From positions 1-52,817 of the forward strand of contig JAAYFV010000089.1 in NCBI GenBank assembly GCA_012728075.1: 52,817 nucleotides of DNA, written 5' to 3'. The stretch comes from Tissierellia bacterium. GTDB lineage: Bacteria > Bacillota > Clostridia > Tissierellales > Tepidimicrobiaceae. The translations under genes were made by a program, and so were the position numbers. Below, one piece after another: positions 8,107 through 16,159 of this stretch. A model generated the notes under the pieces. It was not told where the DNA came from. It saw only the letters and a program-made list of their open reading frames with translations, and ran no database searches. Every line of letters starts with the position of its first letter. Position 1 is the first letter of the stretch.

Positions 8107-8547
8107 ATGGAGATCTTAAAGTTAATAGATGAAATAGAAGATATAATTGAAAATGGTTCTTCAGTACCCTTTTCTTCTAAAGTTATGATTGATGCAGATG
8201 AAATATACGATATTATAAGTGAAATAAGGATTAAGTTACCAGATGAAATCAAACAAGCTAATTGGATAAAACAAGAGCGTCAGAGGATATTGGCTGAAGC
8301 TCAAAAAGAGGCAGATACCATAGTTAGTGAAGCAGAATTAAGACTACAAGAGTTAATTGAAGAAGATGAAATAACTAAAAAAGCAAAAGAATTAGCAGAG
8401 GAAATTACAACTAAAGCTCAAAACAATGCTAAAGAAATCAGATTAGGAGCTTTGGAATATGCTGATAATATATTAGCAAATACCCAGGAGGATTTAAAAA
8501 AATTAATAGAAATACTAAATGAAAATAGGCAAGAATTAAGGGGATAA
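8107..8547 (+). CDS. Coiled-coil protein resembling mycobacterial SepIVA (DivIVA-like)
   Basis: A 146 aa soluble protein, mostly charged alpha-helix, with heptad-like repeats from about residue 55 to the end. Such proteins are often labelled ATPase or V-type H subunit, but no nucleotide-binding motif is present. The N-terminal 75 residues (a LIDEIEDIIENG helix, SVPF, an IDADEIYDIISEIR helix, LPDEI, then ERQRILAEAQKEAD) match, as I recall it, the pattern of SepIVA, a mycobacterial DivIVA-like septation protein that is also encoded beside coaD. I therefore infer a cell-division or growth-site scaffold. Homology rests on memory, not alignment. Its TAA directly abuts the ylbJ stop on the other strand. 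Confidence 0.6.
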   Translation: MEILKLIDEIEDIIENGSSVPFSSKVMIDADEIYDIISEIRIKLPDEIKQANWIKQERQRILAEAQKEADTIVSEAELRLQELIEEDEITKKAKELAEEITTKAQNNAKEIRLGALEYADNILANTQEDLKKLIEILNENRQELRG

Positions 8548-9741
8548 TTATTCCGAAGATACAAAGCATTGGATAAAAAATACAATAAGGGATGAAATTA
8601 GTAAATATAGTGTCATTAATAGGGCAAGCTTAATAGAGTTTAATAATAGATTTGGCCATTCTAATATAAAAATAGGATCCATAGGGTAATAGTATGGGTA
8701 AAAGGATGGGCTAATTAAGTCTTTATATATAAAGTTATATAATAAAATGGTATATACAGCTGATAAGCTACCATGGATTAGTTTGATAAATATGTATAAT
8801 TTGCCATTTATATCTGTATTACTTATAAAACTCAGGGCTTGGCTATGAACAGAAAAACCACTCCAACCTATTAAGAAATTGATGAGTGTTACTTTATGTA
8901 TTAATTTCAAATTTGCAGCTGAAATTTTTTTACAACCTGTTGTCATCTCGAATATACCAGCAAAGAAAGCTTTTACTAGCTCTTTGTCTAATGTAATAGG
9001 GATTATTTTTTGGATGAAATCTATTAGTAAATTAAAAAAATTTGAGACGAATATTATCTCCACAAGCACAGTATATATAATCATGAATCCACCAATTAAT
9101 GTTATAGTGTTTATGCTGTTTTTTACACTATTAGAAATGATTTTTCCTATAGGTATAGTATTTTCGTTGTTTCTGTTTAAAACAGGTTCTTGATTTTCTG
9201 GTATACTGAGATGATACAATTTATTGTTGTTATTATTATGAAATCTATAAAAAAAACCTATGGTAAGAACTCCCAAGTAATGAGGATATAATATTAATGG
9301 TACTAAAGCTGGGTTATTAAGCATTCCAATAGAGACTGTACCAATCATGAATAAGGGACCAGAAGTACTAGAAAAGCTCATGGTCCTTTCTGCATCTAAT
9401 TTACTTATGAGTTTTTTACTTCTTAAATTAGAGACTATTTTTATGCCTGTAGGATATCCTGATATTATGCTCATAGCAAAAGGGAAAGCAGAAACACCAG
9501 GAACTCTAAATACTTGTTTCATAATAGGCTGCAGTAATTTACCTATAAAATCTACAAATCCCACTCCTATTAATATTTCTGAAATTATAAAAAAAGGTAA
9601 CAAAGAAGGTATTACTACATTAAACCAGGTCAACAAACTGTCATGGGCACTATCTAATACTAATTTAGGATGAACTACAATACCAATTAGTATGCATATT
9701 AGCAGTATTACAAATATAATATTAAAAAAGGAATTTTTCAT
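8548..9741 (-). CDS. ylbJ: Sporulation integral membrane protein YlbJ
   Basis: Polytopic membrane protein of 397 aa with about eight to ten hydrophobic segments and a nucleoside-transporter-like gate fold. Conserved family stretches include GYPTGIKIVSNLR near 93-105, SFSSTSGPLFMIGTVS near 122-137, and GIFEMTTGCKKIS near 262-274. In B. subtilis the SigE-dependent homologue is required for the spore cortex; its substrate is unknown. GGAGG precedes the ATG on the minus strand. I found no convincing SigE promoter. It runs against the coaD unit and is divergent from the patatin gene; ylbJ-ylbK adjacency is conserved. It is the best evidence that this organism sporulates. Confidence 0.9.
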   Translation of the reverse strand: MKNSFFNIIFVILLICILIGIVVHPKLVLDSAHDSLLTWFNVVIPSLLPFFIISEILIGVGFVDFIGKLLQPIMKQVFRVPGVSAFPFAMSIISGYPTGIKIVSNLRSKKLISKLDAERTMSFSSTSGPLFMIGTVSIGMLNNPALVPLILYPHYLGVLTIGFFYRFHNNNNNKLYHLSIPENQEPVLNRNNENTIPIGKIISNSVKNSINTITLIGGFMIIYTVLVEIIFVSNFFNLLIDFIQKIIPITLDKELVKAFFAGIFEMTTGCKKISAANLKLIHKVTLINFLIGWSGFSVHSQALSFISNTDINGKLYIFIKLIHGSLSAVYTILLYNFIYKDLISPSFYPYYYPMDPIFILEWPNLLLNSIKLALLMTLYLLISSLIVFFIQCFVSSE

Positions 9742-9794
9742 AAACTTTTATTCCTCCATTAAATTTTATATAAAAGCTCCTTAATAAATTATAT

Positions 9795-9821
9795 TTGTAC
9801 ATAATATAAATATGATATAAA
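9795..9821 (+). promoter_or_regulatory. Possible promoter for the patatin gene
   Basis: TTGTAC (9795-9800) and an extended -10 TGATATAAA (9813-9821). The spacer is 15 bases, shorter than ideal, so the extended -10 would have to compensate. It lies between the divergent ylbJ and patatin genes. Confidence 0.35.
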
Positions 9822-9840
9822 GAACTTGGGAGGTGTTATT

Positions 9841-10617
9841 GTGGATGAAAAACCAATAGTGGGATTAGCTTTAGGTTCTGGTGCGGCAAGAGGTCTTGCT
9901 CATATAGGAGTGCTAAAAGCTTTAGATGAGTTAAATGTAAAAGTAGATATAATATCAGGGAGCAGTGCTGGAGCTCTTATAGGTGGATTATATTCTACGG
10001 GAATATCACCTGATATGATTGAAAAACTAGCTATCCAAATAGATAAGAAGATGTGGGCAGATTTTACAATGCCTAGAAGGGGAATAATAAAAGGAGATAA
10101 GATTCAGGAGATATTGAAGCTTATTACTGGTAATAGGAGAATAGAAGACTTAGATAAAGATTTGATAATAGTAGCAACAGACTTAAAAACTGGTGAGGAA
10201 GTGATATTTACAGAGGGCTATTTACATACAGCCATAAGGGCTAGTATATCAGTACCAGGTGTATTTGAGCCTGTTGAATATGAGGGTAAAACATTAGTAG
10301 ATGGAGGAGTTGTAGATAGAGTACCTGTTTCTATTTTAAAACAAAAAGGAGCAGATGTAGTTATAGCTATAGATGTTGGGTTTAGCAAATATCAAAGTAG
10401 AATAATTCATATGTTTGATATAGTATTACAGTCTATAGATATAATGGCAAAGCAGATAATGGAACCAGATTTGAAACTAGCAGATTTAATTATTAAATTA
10501 CCTTTAAGCCATATAGAGTCTTCAAGTTTTGAACTAGTTGAAGAATGTACTACCATAGGATATGAAACCACTATGAAAAATAGAGATAAGATACTCCGTC
10601 TATTAAATCAACTTTAA
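9841..10617 (+). CDS. Patatin-like phospholipase family protein (YlbK/RssA type)
   Basis: Predicted serine lipid acyl hydrolase of 258 aa. All patatin elements are present: the oxyanion-hole loop GSGAARG near 12-18, the nucleophile elbow GSSAG with S42, and the catalytic DGG at about 154-156. There is no signal peptide or membrane helix, so it acts in the cytoplasm or at the inner membrane surface. Start is GTG 9841, 5 bases after GGGAGGTG; an in-frame TTG at 9826 lies upstream of that site. Homologue position (ylbK) next to ylbJ is conserved, but substrate is unknown. Confidence 0.92.
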   Translation: MDEKPIVGLALGSGAARGLAHIGVLKALDELNVKVDIISGSSAGALIGGLYSTGISPDMIEKLAIQIDKKMWADFTMPRRGIIKGDKIQEILKLITGNRRIEDLDKDLIIVATDLKTGEEVIFTEGYLHTAIRASISVPGVFEPVEYEGKTLVDGGVVDRVPVSILKQKGADVVIAIDVGFSKYQSRIIHMFDIVLQSIDIMAKQIMEPDLKLADLIIKLPLSHIESSSFELVEECTTIGYETTMKNRDKILRLLNQL

Positions 10618-10623
10618 ATGGTG

Positions 10624-10673
10624 CTATATTATGAAAAAATAGTATATAATAAAACTATTTTTTCATAATATAG
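10624..10673. terminator. Perfect 20-base-stem bidirectional terminator
   Basis: Arms 10624-10643 and 10654-10673 are exact reverse complements with a 10-base AT-only loop. Both arms contain a run of six A or T, so the structure can terminate the patatin transcript (+) and tmcAL (-). The tmcAL stop codon (10655-10657) lies inside the right arm. Confidence 0.85.
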
Positions 10674-11911
10674 GGTGTTGTATAATAATCCATATGGATG
10701 AAAGGTTTAAGGTTTTTTAGGCCAATAAAGAATAGATCAGTAGCTTTTTTATCAAAATATAATATTTTTTCTAAATGGGGATTATTATATTTTTTGTAGT
10801 CAGCGAACTTGGTAATTATTGGTAACTCTGATTTTTCTTTAATTTTATTTAACAATATAAACCCTTTTTTATTAGAGCCTAACACTCGTATGTATGCAGG
10901 ATGATAAGGTTTGAGTACTTCAAATGTTGAGTGAGTTAAATCCATCATAATATGGACAAGAATCCTTTGAATTCTTGTTCTTGGATATCTCTTTGTACTT
11001 ATAGATTCAACTAATTTATCTATGTCCTTATACTTATTAGCTTTATATACTATTCGGTTTTCTAACCCTGGTTCCATATCCATTATTTCAGTCAATTGTT
11101 TTCTATCTTTAGTGCATAATAAATAATGGACTATCTGGTTATAATTATTCAATGTATTGAAATATTTATATTTATTGATATAATTTACTAAGTGGCTATA
11201 GGTTTCTATTGGAACATAATTTTTTATATACTCCACAGGATGATTATTTAAGGCTTTTCGTATTGCGGTAGCACTGGCAATATTATTGTTGAGGGTAGTA
11301 TCATTATATTGATTACCAACTCTTTTTACTGCTATGGGTTTAATTTTGCTATCGAGTGATTCTAATGCTTTTAAGTACTCGATGGCTAGTATATTATTAG
11401 ATTTTTTTAGGATATTCTTTACATCTGTTTTATTTGATATATTTAAACCTTTCATGGTTAAATAATCCTCTATGGCGTTACTGCGAGATAAAGGAAAAGA
11501 ATATCCCATATTTAAATTTTCTCTTAATCTTTTTTTATAAAAAGGAGGTTCAACATATAGAAGGTGAGCGATTTCAGCTAAAGGCTCTAGCTCATCTAAT
11601 TCAGTACCAAATACTAAATAATCAACTATATTAAGTTGATCTAGTAGAGAAACACCCCCATAGGCGAACAATTCTGCAGATTGGACTGAGAATATGAAGG
11701 GTAGTTCTATGACCAAATCTACTCCACTATCAACAGCCATTTTGGCTTTAGTCCATTTGTCAACTAGAGATGGTTCACCTCTTTGTACGAAAGAGCCACT
11801 CATGAGGGCTATGGAATAATCTGCATTAGCTAGATGTTTCGCAGTTTCTAAATGGTATTTGTGACCTAGGTGAAAAGGATTGTATTCGGTTATTAAACCT
11901 ACAACTTTCAT
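10655..11911 (-). CDS. tmcAL: tRNA(Met) cytidine acetate ligase
   Basis: Uses ATP and free acetate to acetylate the wobble cytidine (C34) of elongator tRNA-Met. The 418 aa protein opens MKVVGLITEYNPFHLGHKYH, in which H14-L-G-H17 is the nucleotidyltransferase motif; MSGSFVQRGEP and DLVIELPF follow. A second in-frame ATG lies just upstream at 11914; 11911 has better spacing (7 bases) from GGAGG at 11919-11923. It was formerly called YlbM/DUF795. ackA, which makes acetate and ATP from acetyl phosphate, is the divergent neighbour. It ends in TAG inside a shared terminator. Confidence 0.93.
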   Translation of the reverse strand: MKVVGLITEYNPFHLGHKYHLETAKHLANADYSIALMSGSFVQRGEPSLVDKWTKAKMAVDSGVDLVIELPFIFSVQSAELFAYGGVSLLDQLNIVDYLVFGTELDELEPLAEIAHLLYVEPPFYKKRLRENLNMGYSFPLSRSNAIEDYLTMKGLNISNKTDVKNILKKSNNILAIEYLKALESLDSKIKPIAVKRVGNQYNDTTLNNNIASATAIRKALNNHPVEYIKNYVPIETYSHLVNYINKYKYFNTLNNYNQIVHYLLCTKDRKQLTEIMDMEPGLENRIVYKANKYKDIDKLVESISTKRYPRTRIQRILVHIMMDLTHSTFEVLKPYHPAYIRVLGSNKKGFILLNKIKEKSELPIITKFADYKKYNNPHLEKILYFDKKATDLFFIGLKNLKPFIHMDYYTTPYIMKK

Positions 11912-11938
11912 CATAACACCTCCATTTGGTTTTCTAAT

Positions 11939-11947
11939 ATTATAACA
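11939..11947 (-). promoter_or_regulatory. Extended -10 element for tmcAL
   Basis: Read on the minus strand, TGTTATAAT is a perfect extended -10 about 25 bases upstream of the start codon; no clear -35 accompanies it. It shares the 128-base divergent region with the ackA promoter. Confidence 0.4.
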
Positions 11948-11971
11948 TATTATCTGAAAAGTATTATATTG

Positions 11972-12000
11972 TTGATTTTTTAACAACTATATAATAATAT
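11972..12000 (+). promoter_or_regulatory. Candidate ackA promoter
   Basis: TTGATT (11972-11977), 17-base spacer, TAATAT (11995-12000). An overlapping TATAAT at 11990-11995 is an alternative -10. Confidence 0.4.
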
Positions 12001-12039
12001 TATCTATAGTTAATATTAAATAAATAGGAGGAATAAATT

Positions 12040-13236
12040 ATGAACATACTAGTAATTAACTGTGGTAGTTCTTCTTTAAAATATCAATTGATAAACATGG
12101 ACAATGAGGAAGTCCTTGCTAAAGGATTAGTAGAAAGAATAGGTATAGAAGGTTCTAGGGTAAAACACAGAACTACTGGCAAAGAAGAAGTTGTTATTGA
12201 AGAACCTATGGAAGATCATAGAAAAGCTTTAGAATTAGTGCTTAATGCATTAATTAATCCAAACTATGGTGCTATAAAATCCATGGATGAAATTGGTGCA
12301 GTAGGTCATAGGGTAGTTCATGGAGGAGAAAAATTTGCAAATTCTGTACTCATAGACGATGAAGTAATGAAAGCTTTAAATGATAGTATAGACTTAGCTC
12401 CTCTTCATAATCCGCCAAATATAATGGGTATAGAGGCTTGTAAGGCTCTTATGCCAGATACGCCAATGGTAGGGGTGTTTGATACTGCATTCCATCAAAC
12501 CATACCTATGTCAAACTATATATATCCATTGCCCTATGAATTATATGAAAAATATGGTATTAGAAAATATGGTTTTCATGGGACTTCTCATAAGTATGTA
12601 TCTTTGAGAGCAGCTGAAATGCTAGACAAGGATATAGAAAAGTTAAATATAGTAACTTGCCACTTAGGAAACGGTGCTAGTGTTTGTGCAGTACAGGCTG
12701 GAAAATCTATAGATACTAGCATGGGTATTACACCTTTAGAAGGGCTAGCCATGGGAACTAGATCAGGAGATGTAGATCCAGCTATAATTCCATTTATTAT
12801 GGAAAAAGAAGGTTTAACATTTGATGAGGTAAATGAGTTACTTAATAAAAAATCTGGAGTTTTGGGAATTTCTGGCATTAGCAGTGATTTTAGAGATTTA
12901 GAAGAAGCTGCATCTAAAGGAAATAAAAGAGCCCAATTAGCAATAGATGTATTTTGTAATAGGGTAAAAAAATATATAGGGGCTTATGCTGCTATTATGT
13001 GTCATGTTGATGCTCTTGTATTTACAGCAGGTATAGGAGAAAATTCTATTTCTATTAGAGAAAAAATTTGTGAAGGTTTAGAATGCATTGATATTAGGAT
13101 AGATAAAGAATTGAATAAAGTTAGAGGTAAGGAAGCTATAATAAATAAGGATTTAACATCTACTGCCATATTAGTTATACCAACTAATGAAGAATTGATG
13201 ATAGCTAGGGATACATTAGAGATTGTAAATAAATAA
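12040..13236 (+). CDS. ackA: Acetate kinase
   Basis: Interconverts acetyl phosphate plus ADP and acetate plus ATP, the main ATP-yielding step of acetogenic fermentation. The 398 aa protein is typical in length and has the ASKHA signatures: [10 protein letters not shown] near 7-16, GHRVVHGGE near 89-97, FDTAFHQT near 147-154, HLGNGAS near 208-214 and the late [15 protein letters not shown] precedes ATG 12040. The usual partner pta is not adjacent; instead tmcAL, which consumes acetate, is divergent. yceD downstream has its own promoter. Confidence 0.98.
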   Translation: MNILVINCGSSSLKYQLINMDNEEVLAKGLVERIGIEGSRVKHRTTGKEEVVIEEPMEDHRKALELVLNALINPNYGAIKSMDEIGAVGHRVVHGGEKFANSVLIDDEVMKALNDSIDLAPLHNPPNIMGIEACKALMPDTPMVGVFDTAFHQTIPMSNYIYPLPYELYEKYGIRKYGFHGTSHKYVSLRAAEMLDKDIEKLNIVTCHLGNGASVCAVQAGKSIDTSMGITPLEGLAMGTRSGDVDPAIIPFIMEKEGLTFDEVNELLNKKSGVLGISGISSDFRDLEEAASKGNKRAQLAIDVFCNRVKKYIGAYAAIMCHVDALVFTAGIGENSISIREKICEGLECIDIRIDKELNKVRGKEAIINKDLTSTAILVIPTNEELMIARDTLEIVNK

Positions 13237-13242
13237 AAATTC

Positions 13243-13271
13243 TTGACAAATATTGGCCTCCTTTATATAAT
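13243..13271 (+). promoter_or_regulatory. Consensus sigma-A promoter for yceD-rpmF
   Basis: Exact TTGACA (13243-13248), 17-base spacer, exact TATAAT (13266-13271). The predicted start is near 13278, leaving a leader of about 23 bases before yceD. Confidence 0.88.
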
Positions 13272-13300
13272 TAAGTGTGTCAGTTTAAGAGGTGAATAAG

Positions 13301-13810
13301 ATGAATATCGATTTATCAGATTTTCATGAAGAAGATGTTTTAAGTATTCATATTGAAGGAGAATTAAAAAAGGATGCTTTAGATATTAATGGCCGAAAGA
13401 TTAAATTCATAAAGCCTATAAAATACGAAGGGGATATATATAGAGCACAAGGGGATAAAATTCTCCAAGTAAAAATTCATTACGAATACAAAGAAGTTTG
13501 TGGTAGATGCTTGAGCCCTTTTATTAGAGAGGAAGATACTGTTTTATCAGGGAGGCTGATTAGAAATAGTGATGAAATATTAGATGAGGAAGATGAAGTG
13601 ATTTATTATGATGGTGAAGAATTGGATATAACTGAAGATATAAGAGATATGGTTATTTTATCACTACCTATGAAACCTCTTTGCAGTGATACATGTAAGG
13701 GTTTATGTCCAAAATGTGGTACTAACCTAAACGAGGAAAAATGCAACTGTGTTTTAGAAGAGATCGATCCACGATTAGAAAAGTTAAGAGAATTTGTTCC
13801 TAAGGAATAA
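13301..13810 (+). CDS. yceD: YceD family protein (DUF177), ribosome-linked
   Basis: A 169 aa protein of the YceD/DUF177 family, almost always encoded before rpmF; the E. coli member affects 23S rRNA accumulation. The core VCGRCLSPF near 70-78 and the cysteine-rich C-terminus ([13 protein letters not shown], later CNC) suggest zinc binding; the mid-region is very acidic. Start is ATG 13301, 6 bases after AGAGGTG; a GTG inside that site is not the start. It sits under a consensus promoter with rpmF 14 bases on. Equivalent to B. subtilis ylbN. Confidence 0.9.
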   Translation: MNIDLSDFHEEDVLSIHIEGELKKDALDINGRKIKFIKPIKYEGDIYRAQGDKILQVKIHYEYKEVCGRCLSPFIREEDTVLSGRLIRNSDEILDEEDEVIYYDGEELDITEDIRDMVILSLPMKPLCSDTCKGLCPKCGTNLNEEKCNCVLEEIDPRLEKLREFVPKE

Positions 13811-13824
13811 GGAGGTGTTTTTAT

Positions 13825-14004
13825 ATGGCAGTTCCAAAACGAAAAACTTCGAAAGCTAGAAGGGATAAGAGGAGAGCTTCTGCTTATAGATTAAATAAAG
13901 CAACTATCTCTGAGTGTCCACAATGTCATGAACCAAAGCTACCCCATAGGGTTTGTCCATCTTGTGGCTATTATAAAAACAGAGAAGTTATAGATGTGGA
14001 ATAA
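13825..14004 (+). CDS. rpmF: 50S ribosomal protein L32
   Basis: A 59 aa large-subunit protein. It begins [18 protein letters not shown], the diagnostic L32 N-terminus, and carries two zinc-binding pairs, CPQC (31-34) and CPSC (44-47). GGAGGTG lies 7 bases before ATG 13825. It is co-transcribed with yceD and followed by a terminator at 14011-14046. The yceD-rpmF-plsX order is conserved across many bacteria and couples ribosome and phospholipid genes. Confidence 0.97.
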   Translation: MAVPKRKTSKARRDKRRASAYRLNKATISECPQCHEPKLPHRVCPSCGYYKNREVIDVE

Positions 14005-14010
14005 TTAGAT

Positions 14011-14046
14011 AAAAGATAGTGATATAATATCGCTATCTTTTTTTAT
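14011..14046 (+). terminator. Intrinsic terminator after rpmF
   Basis: Stem of 13 base pairs with one G-U (14012-14024 with 14028-14040), a 3-base loop and a run of T at 14038-14044. Confidence 0.88.
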
Positions 14047-14053
14047 ATAAATA

Positions 14054-14082
14054 TTGCATTTTTACATATTCTATAATATATT
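14054..14082 (+). promoter_or_regulatory. Candidate promoter for plsX-acpP
   Basis: TTGCAT (14054-14059), 17-base spacer, TATATT (14077-14082). A TATAAT at 14072-14077 overlaps but leaves only a 12-base spacer. No FapR-type operator was seen. Confidence 0.4.
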
Positions 14083-14120
14083 TAATATCAATAGCTCTAT
14101 TAAACTTTAGGAGGATGATC

Positions 14121-15113
14121 ATGAATATTATTGTAGATAGTATTGGAGGAGACAAAGGCCCAGAAGAAATTATTAAAGGGTGTGTTGATGCAGTAAATGA
14201 AGTAGATATAAATATAACTATAGTTGGAAGAGAAGATAAAATAAAAGAAGAATTGTCAAGATACACTTTTTCAAAGGGGAGTATTGATATATTAAATTCC
14301 GAAGATGAAATAACAAACGAAGATGATCCTGCTTTAGCTATTAGGAGAAAAAAGAACTCATCTATGGTGATGGGATTAAAAGCATTAGCTGAAGGATATG
14401 GAGATGGCTTTGTATCTACAGGTAACACTGGTGCATTGTTAGCAGGGGGATTATTTATTGTAAAAAGGATAAGAGGAATAGAAAGAGCAGCCTTAGCTAC
14501 AGTTTATCCTACCCGAAAAGGGTTTTCTTTGATGCTAGATATAGGTGCAAATGTAGATTGTAAACCTGAATATTTAGAACAATTTGCAGTAATGGGTTCC
14601 ATATATAGCGAAAAAGTATTAGGTACAAGTTCTCCAAAAGTAGGATTAGCAAATATAGGTGTGGAAGAAGGAAAAGGGAACATTTTAGTTAGGGAAGCTT
14701 ATGATCTACTGAAAGAGACTAATATTGATTTTTATGGAAATGTGGAGGTAAGGGATATCCCTGAAGGTGTAGTGGATGTTATAGTATGTGATGGATTTGT
14801 TGGAAATGTTATATTAAAATTAACAGAAGGAATGGCTATTACTTTATTTTCTACACTTAAAGAAGAATTTAGTAAATCTTTTAAATCAAAAATAGGAGCT
14901 TTGATGCTAAAACCCCAATTAAAATCCTTTAAAGATAGATTTGATTATAGAGAATATGGAGGAGCACCATTGTTGGGATTGAAGAAACCGGTAGTTAAAG
15001 CTCATGGAAGTTCTGATTCCTTTGCAATAAAAAATGCTATTAGGCAGGCGAAAACTTTTATTGACAAAGATGTAATAAAAATAATAGAAAATGAAATAAA
15101 TATATTAGAATAA
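14121..15113 (+). CDS. plsX: Phosphate acyltransferase PlsX
   Basis: Converts acyl-ACP to acyl-phosphate, the acyl donor for PlsY in phospholipid synthesis; a peripheral membrane enzyme. The 330 aa protein begins MNIIVDSIGGDKGPEEI (family DAMGGD region, here DSIGGD), followed by STGNTGALLAGG and the ANVDCKPEYLEQFA stretch. ATG 14121 is 6 bases after AGGAGG; the ATG at 14115 touches the binding site and is unsuitable. In B. subtilis fapR precedes it and fabD-fabG lie between it and acpP; both are absent here. FakA upstream feeds the same acyl-phosphate pool. Confidence 0.96.
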   Translation: MNIIVDSIGGDKGPEEIIKGCVDAVNEVDINITIVGREDKIKEELSRYTFSKGSIDILNSEDEITNEDDPALAIRRKKNSSMVMGLKALAEGYGDGFVSTGNTGALLAGGLFIVKRIRGIERAALATVYPTRKGFSLMLDIGANVDCKPEYLEQFAVMGSIYSEKVLGTSSPKVGLANIGVEEGKGNILVREAYDLLKETNIDFYGNVEVRDIPEGVVDVIVCDGFVGNVILKLTEGMAITLFSTLKEEFSKSFKSKIGALMLKPQLKSFKDRFDYREYGGAPLLGLKKPVVKAHGSSDSFAIKNAIRQAKTFIDKDVIKIIENEINILE

Positions 15114-15136
15114 TAAATTATTTGGAGGTGTTTTTA

Positions 15137-15370
15137 ATGATATGTGAAAAGATAAAGATGATAATATCAAACCAATTTAATATTGATGAAAAGGATATTA
15201 CTATGGATACGTCTTTTAGAAAGGATTTAGGTGCAGATTCTATAGATTTAGTAGAATTGGTAATGGCATTAGAAGATGAATTTGATTTAGAGGTAGAAGA
15301 TGACCAGTTGGAGAACATAAATACAGTAGGAGATGCTGTTAATTATATAGATAAGCATATTGATTTATGA
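15137..15370 (+). CDS. acpP: Acyl carrier protein
   Basis: A 77 aa acidic carrier of acyl chains on a 4'-phosphopantetheine arm. The attachment serine is S35 in GADSIDLVELVMALEDEF, with Ile instead of the commoner Leu after it. TGGAGGTG precedes ATG 15137 by 7 bases. It follows plsX by 23 bases and precedes rnc, the common Bacillota order without the intervening fab genes. Confidence 0.96.
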   Translation: MICEKIKMIISNQFNIDEKDITMDTSFRKDLGADSIDLVELVMALEDEFDLEVEDDQLENINTVGDAVNYIDKHIDL

Positions 15371-15373
15371 TGA

Positions 15374-15407
15374 TAAAGTATTAAATCTTTCATGATTTAA
15401 TACTTTA
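15374..15407 (+). terminator. Perfect 14-base-pair hairpin between acpP and rnc
   Basis: 15374-15387 pairs exactly with 15394-15407, with a 6-base loop. There is no T run after it, so it is a poor terminator; as a long RNA duplex in the rnc leader it could instead be a processing site. Confidence 0.5.
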
Positions 15408-15433
15408 CTGTCAATATATTTGGAGGTAATATT

Positions 15434-15559
15434 GTGAGAATATCGTATAGGCGGTAGGAAAAATTAGAGGAGATTCAGAAAAAAATAAATTATTTTTTTA
15501 AAGACATAGAGCTATTAAATATCTCACTAACCCATAGTTCCTATTCCAATGAAAATAAG
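15434..15559 (+). other. rnc: 5' part of rnc interrupted by an in-frame TAG
   Basis: TGGAGG followed 7 bases later by GTG 15434 opens a frame reading MRISYRR and then TAG at 15455-15457. The same frame continues EKLEEIQKKI, FFKDIELLN and SLTHSSYSNEN straight into the intact RNase III frame. These residues are the expected RNase III N-terminal helices, so the gene is continuous except for one amber codon. No ATG, GTG or TTG lies in frame between the TAG and ATG 15560. Full length with the TAG read as one residue would be 241 residues, normal for the family. Confidence 0.8.
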
Positions 15560-16159
15560 ATGAGAGCCAATGAGAACAATGAAAGGTTAGAATTTTTAGG
15601 AGATGCTATAATTGGTTTAGTAGTATCTGAATACTTATATAATCGGTTTAAGGAGTTCCCAGAGGGAGAGATGACCAAGAAAAGAGCTGCTATAGTGTGT
15701 GAATCCTCCCTGGCTTTTGCTGCAAGAAAAATAAATCTAGGTGATTATATACTTCTTGGAAAAGGAGAAGAGGCAACTGGTGGGCGGAACAGGGATTCCA
15801 TATTGGCAGATGCTTTTGAAGCATTAGCTGGGGCTATTTTTATAGATGGAGGTTTAAATAGTACACGAAACTATCTTTTGGGAATGTTTGAAGAAGAGGT
15901 AATATATGCTATATCCAAGGGAAACTTGTTTATAGATTATAAAACAGAATTGCAAGAAGTATTACAGAAAAAGGGAAAGCCTAAAATTGAATATAATGTG
16001 GAAAAAGAAGTAGGTCCAGATCATAATAAAAAATTCTACATGAATGTGATTGTAGAAAACAAAATCATCGGCAGTGGTATGGGTAGAAATAAAAAAGAAG
16101 CAGAACAGATGGCAGCGAAACAAGCCCTTATTAGAATAGGTGAAGAAAATGAGCAATAA
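15560..16159 (+). CDS. rnc: Ribonuclease III, uninterrupted portion
   Basis: Double-strand-specific endoribonuclease for rRNA processing and mRNA decay. This frame keeps the catalytic signature NERLEFLGDA, the second acidic motif DAFEALAGAIF and the C-terminal double-stranded RNA-binding domain (DYKTELQEVLQKKGKPKIEY through NKKEAEQMAAKQALI). If translation began at ATG 15560 (199 aa) it would lack the first helices, including the conserved THSSY segment, and there is no ribosome binding site there. The true gene very probably starts at GTG 15434 and contains an amber codon at 15455. It overlaps the next gene by 11 bases. Confidence 0.85.
   Translation: MRANENNERLEFLGDAIIGLVVSEYLYNRFKEFPEGEMTKKRAAIVCESSLAFAARKINLGDYILLGKGEEATGGRNRDSILADAFEALAGAIFIDGGLNSTRNYLLGMFEEEVIYAISKGNLFIDYKTELQEVLQKKGKPKIEYNVEKEVGPDHNKKFYMNVIVENKIIGSGMGRNKKEAEQMAAKQALIRIGEENEQ

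Noticed and set aside
9742-9840. SigE-type sporulation promoter for ylbJ
   Set aside because: TCATATT and TGTACAAA resemble SigE boxes on the minus strand but are only about 7 bases apart, far short of the required 13-14.
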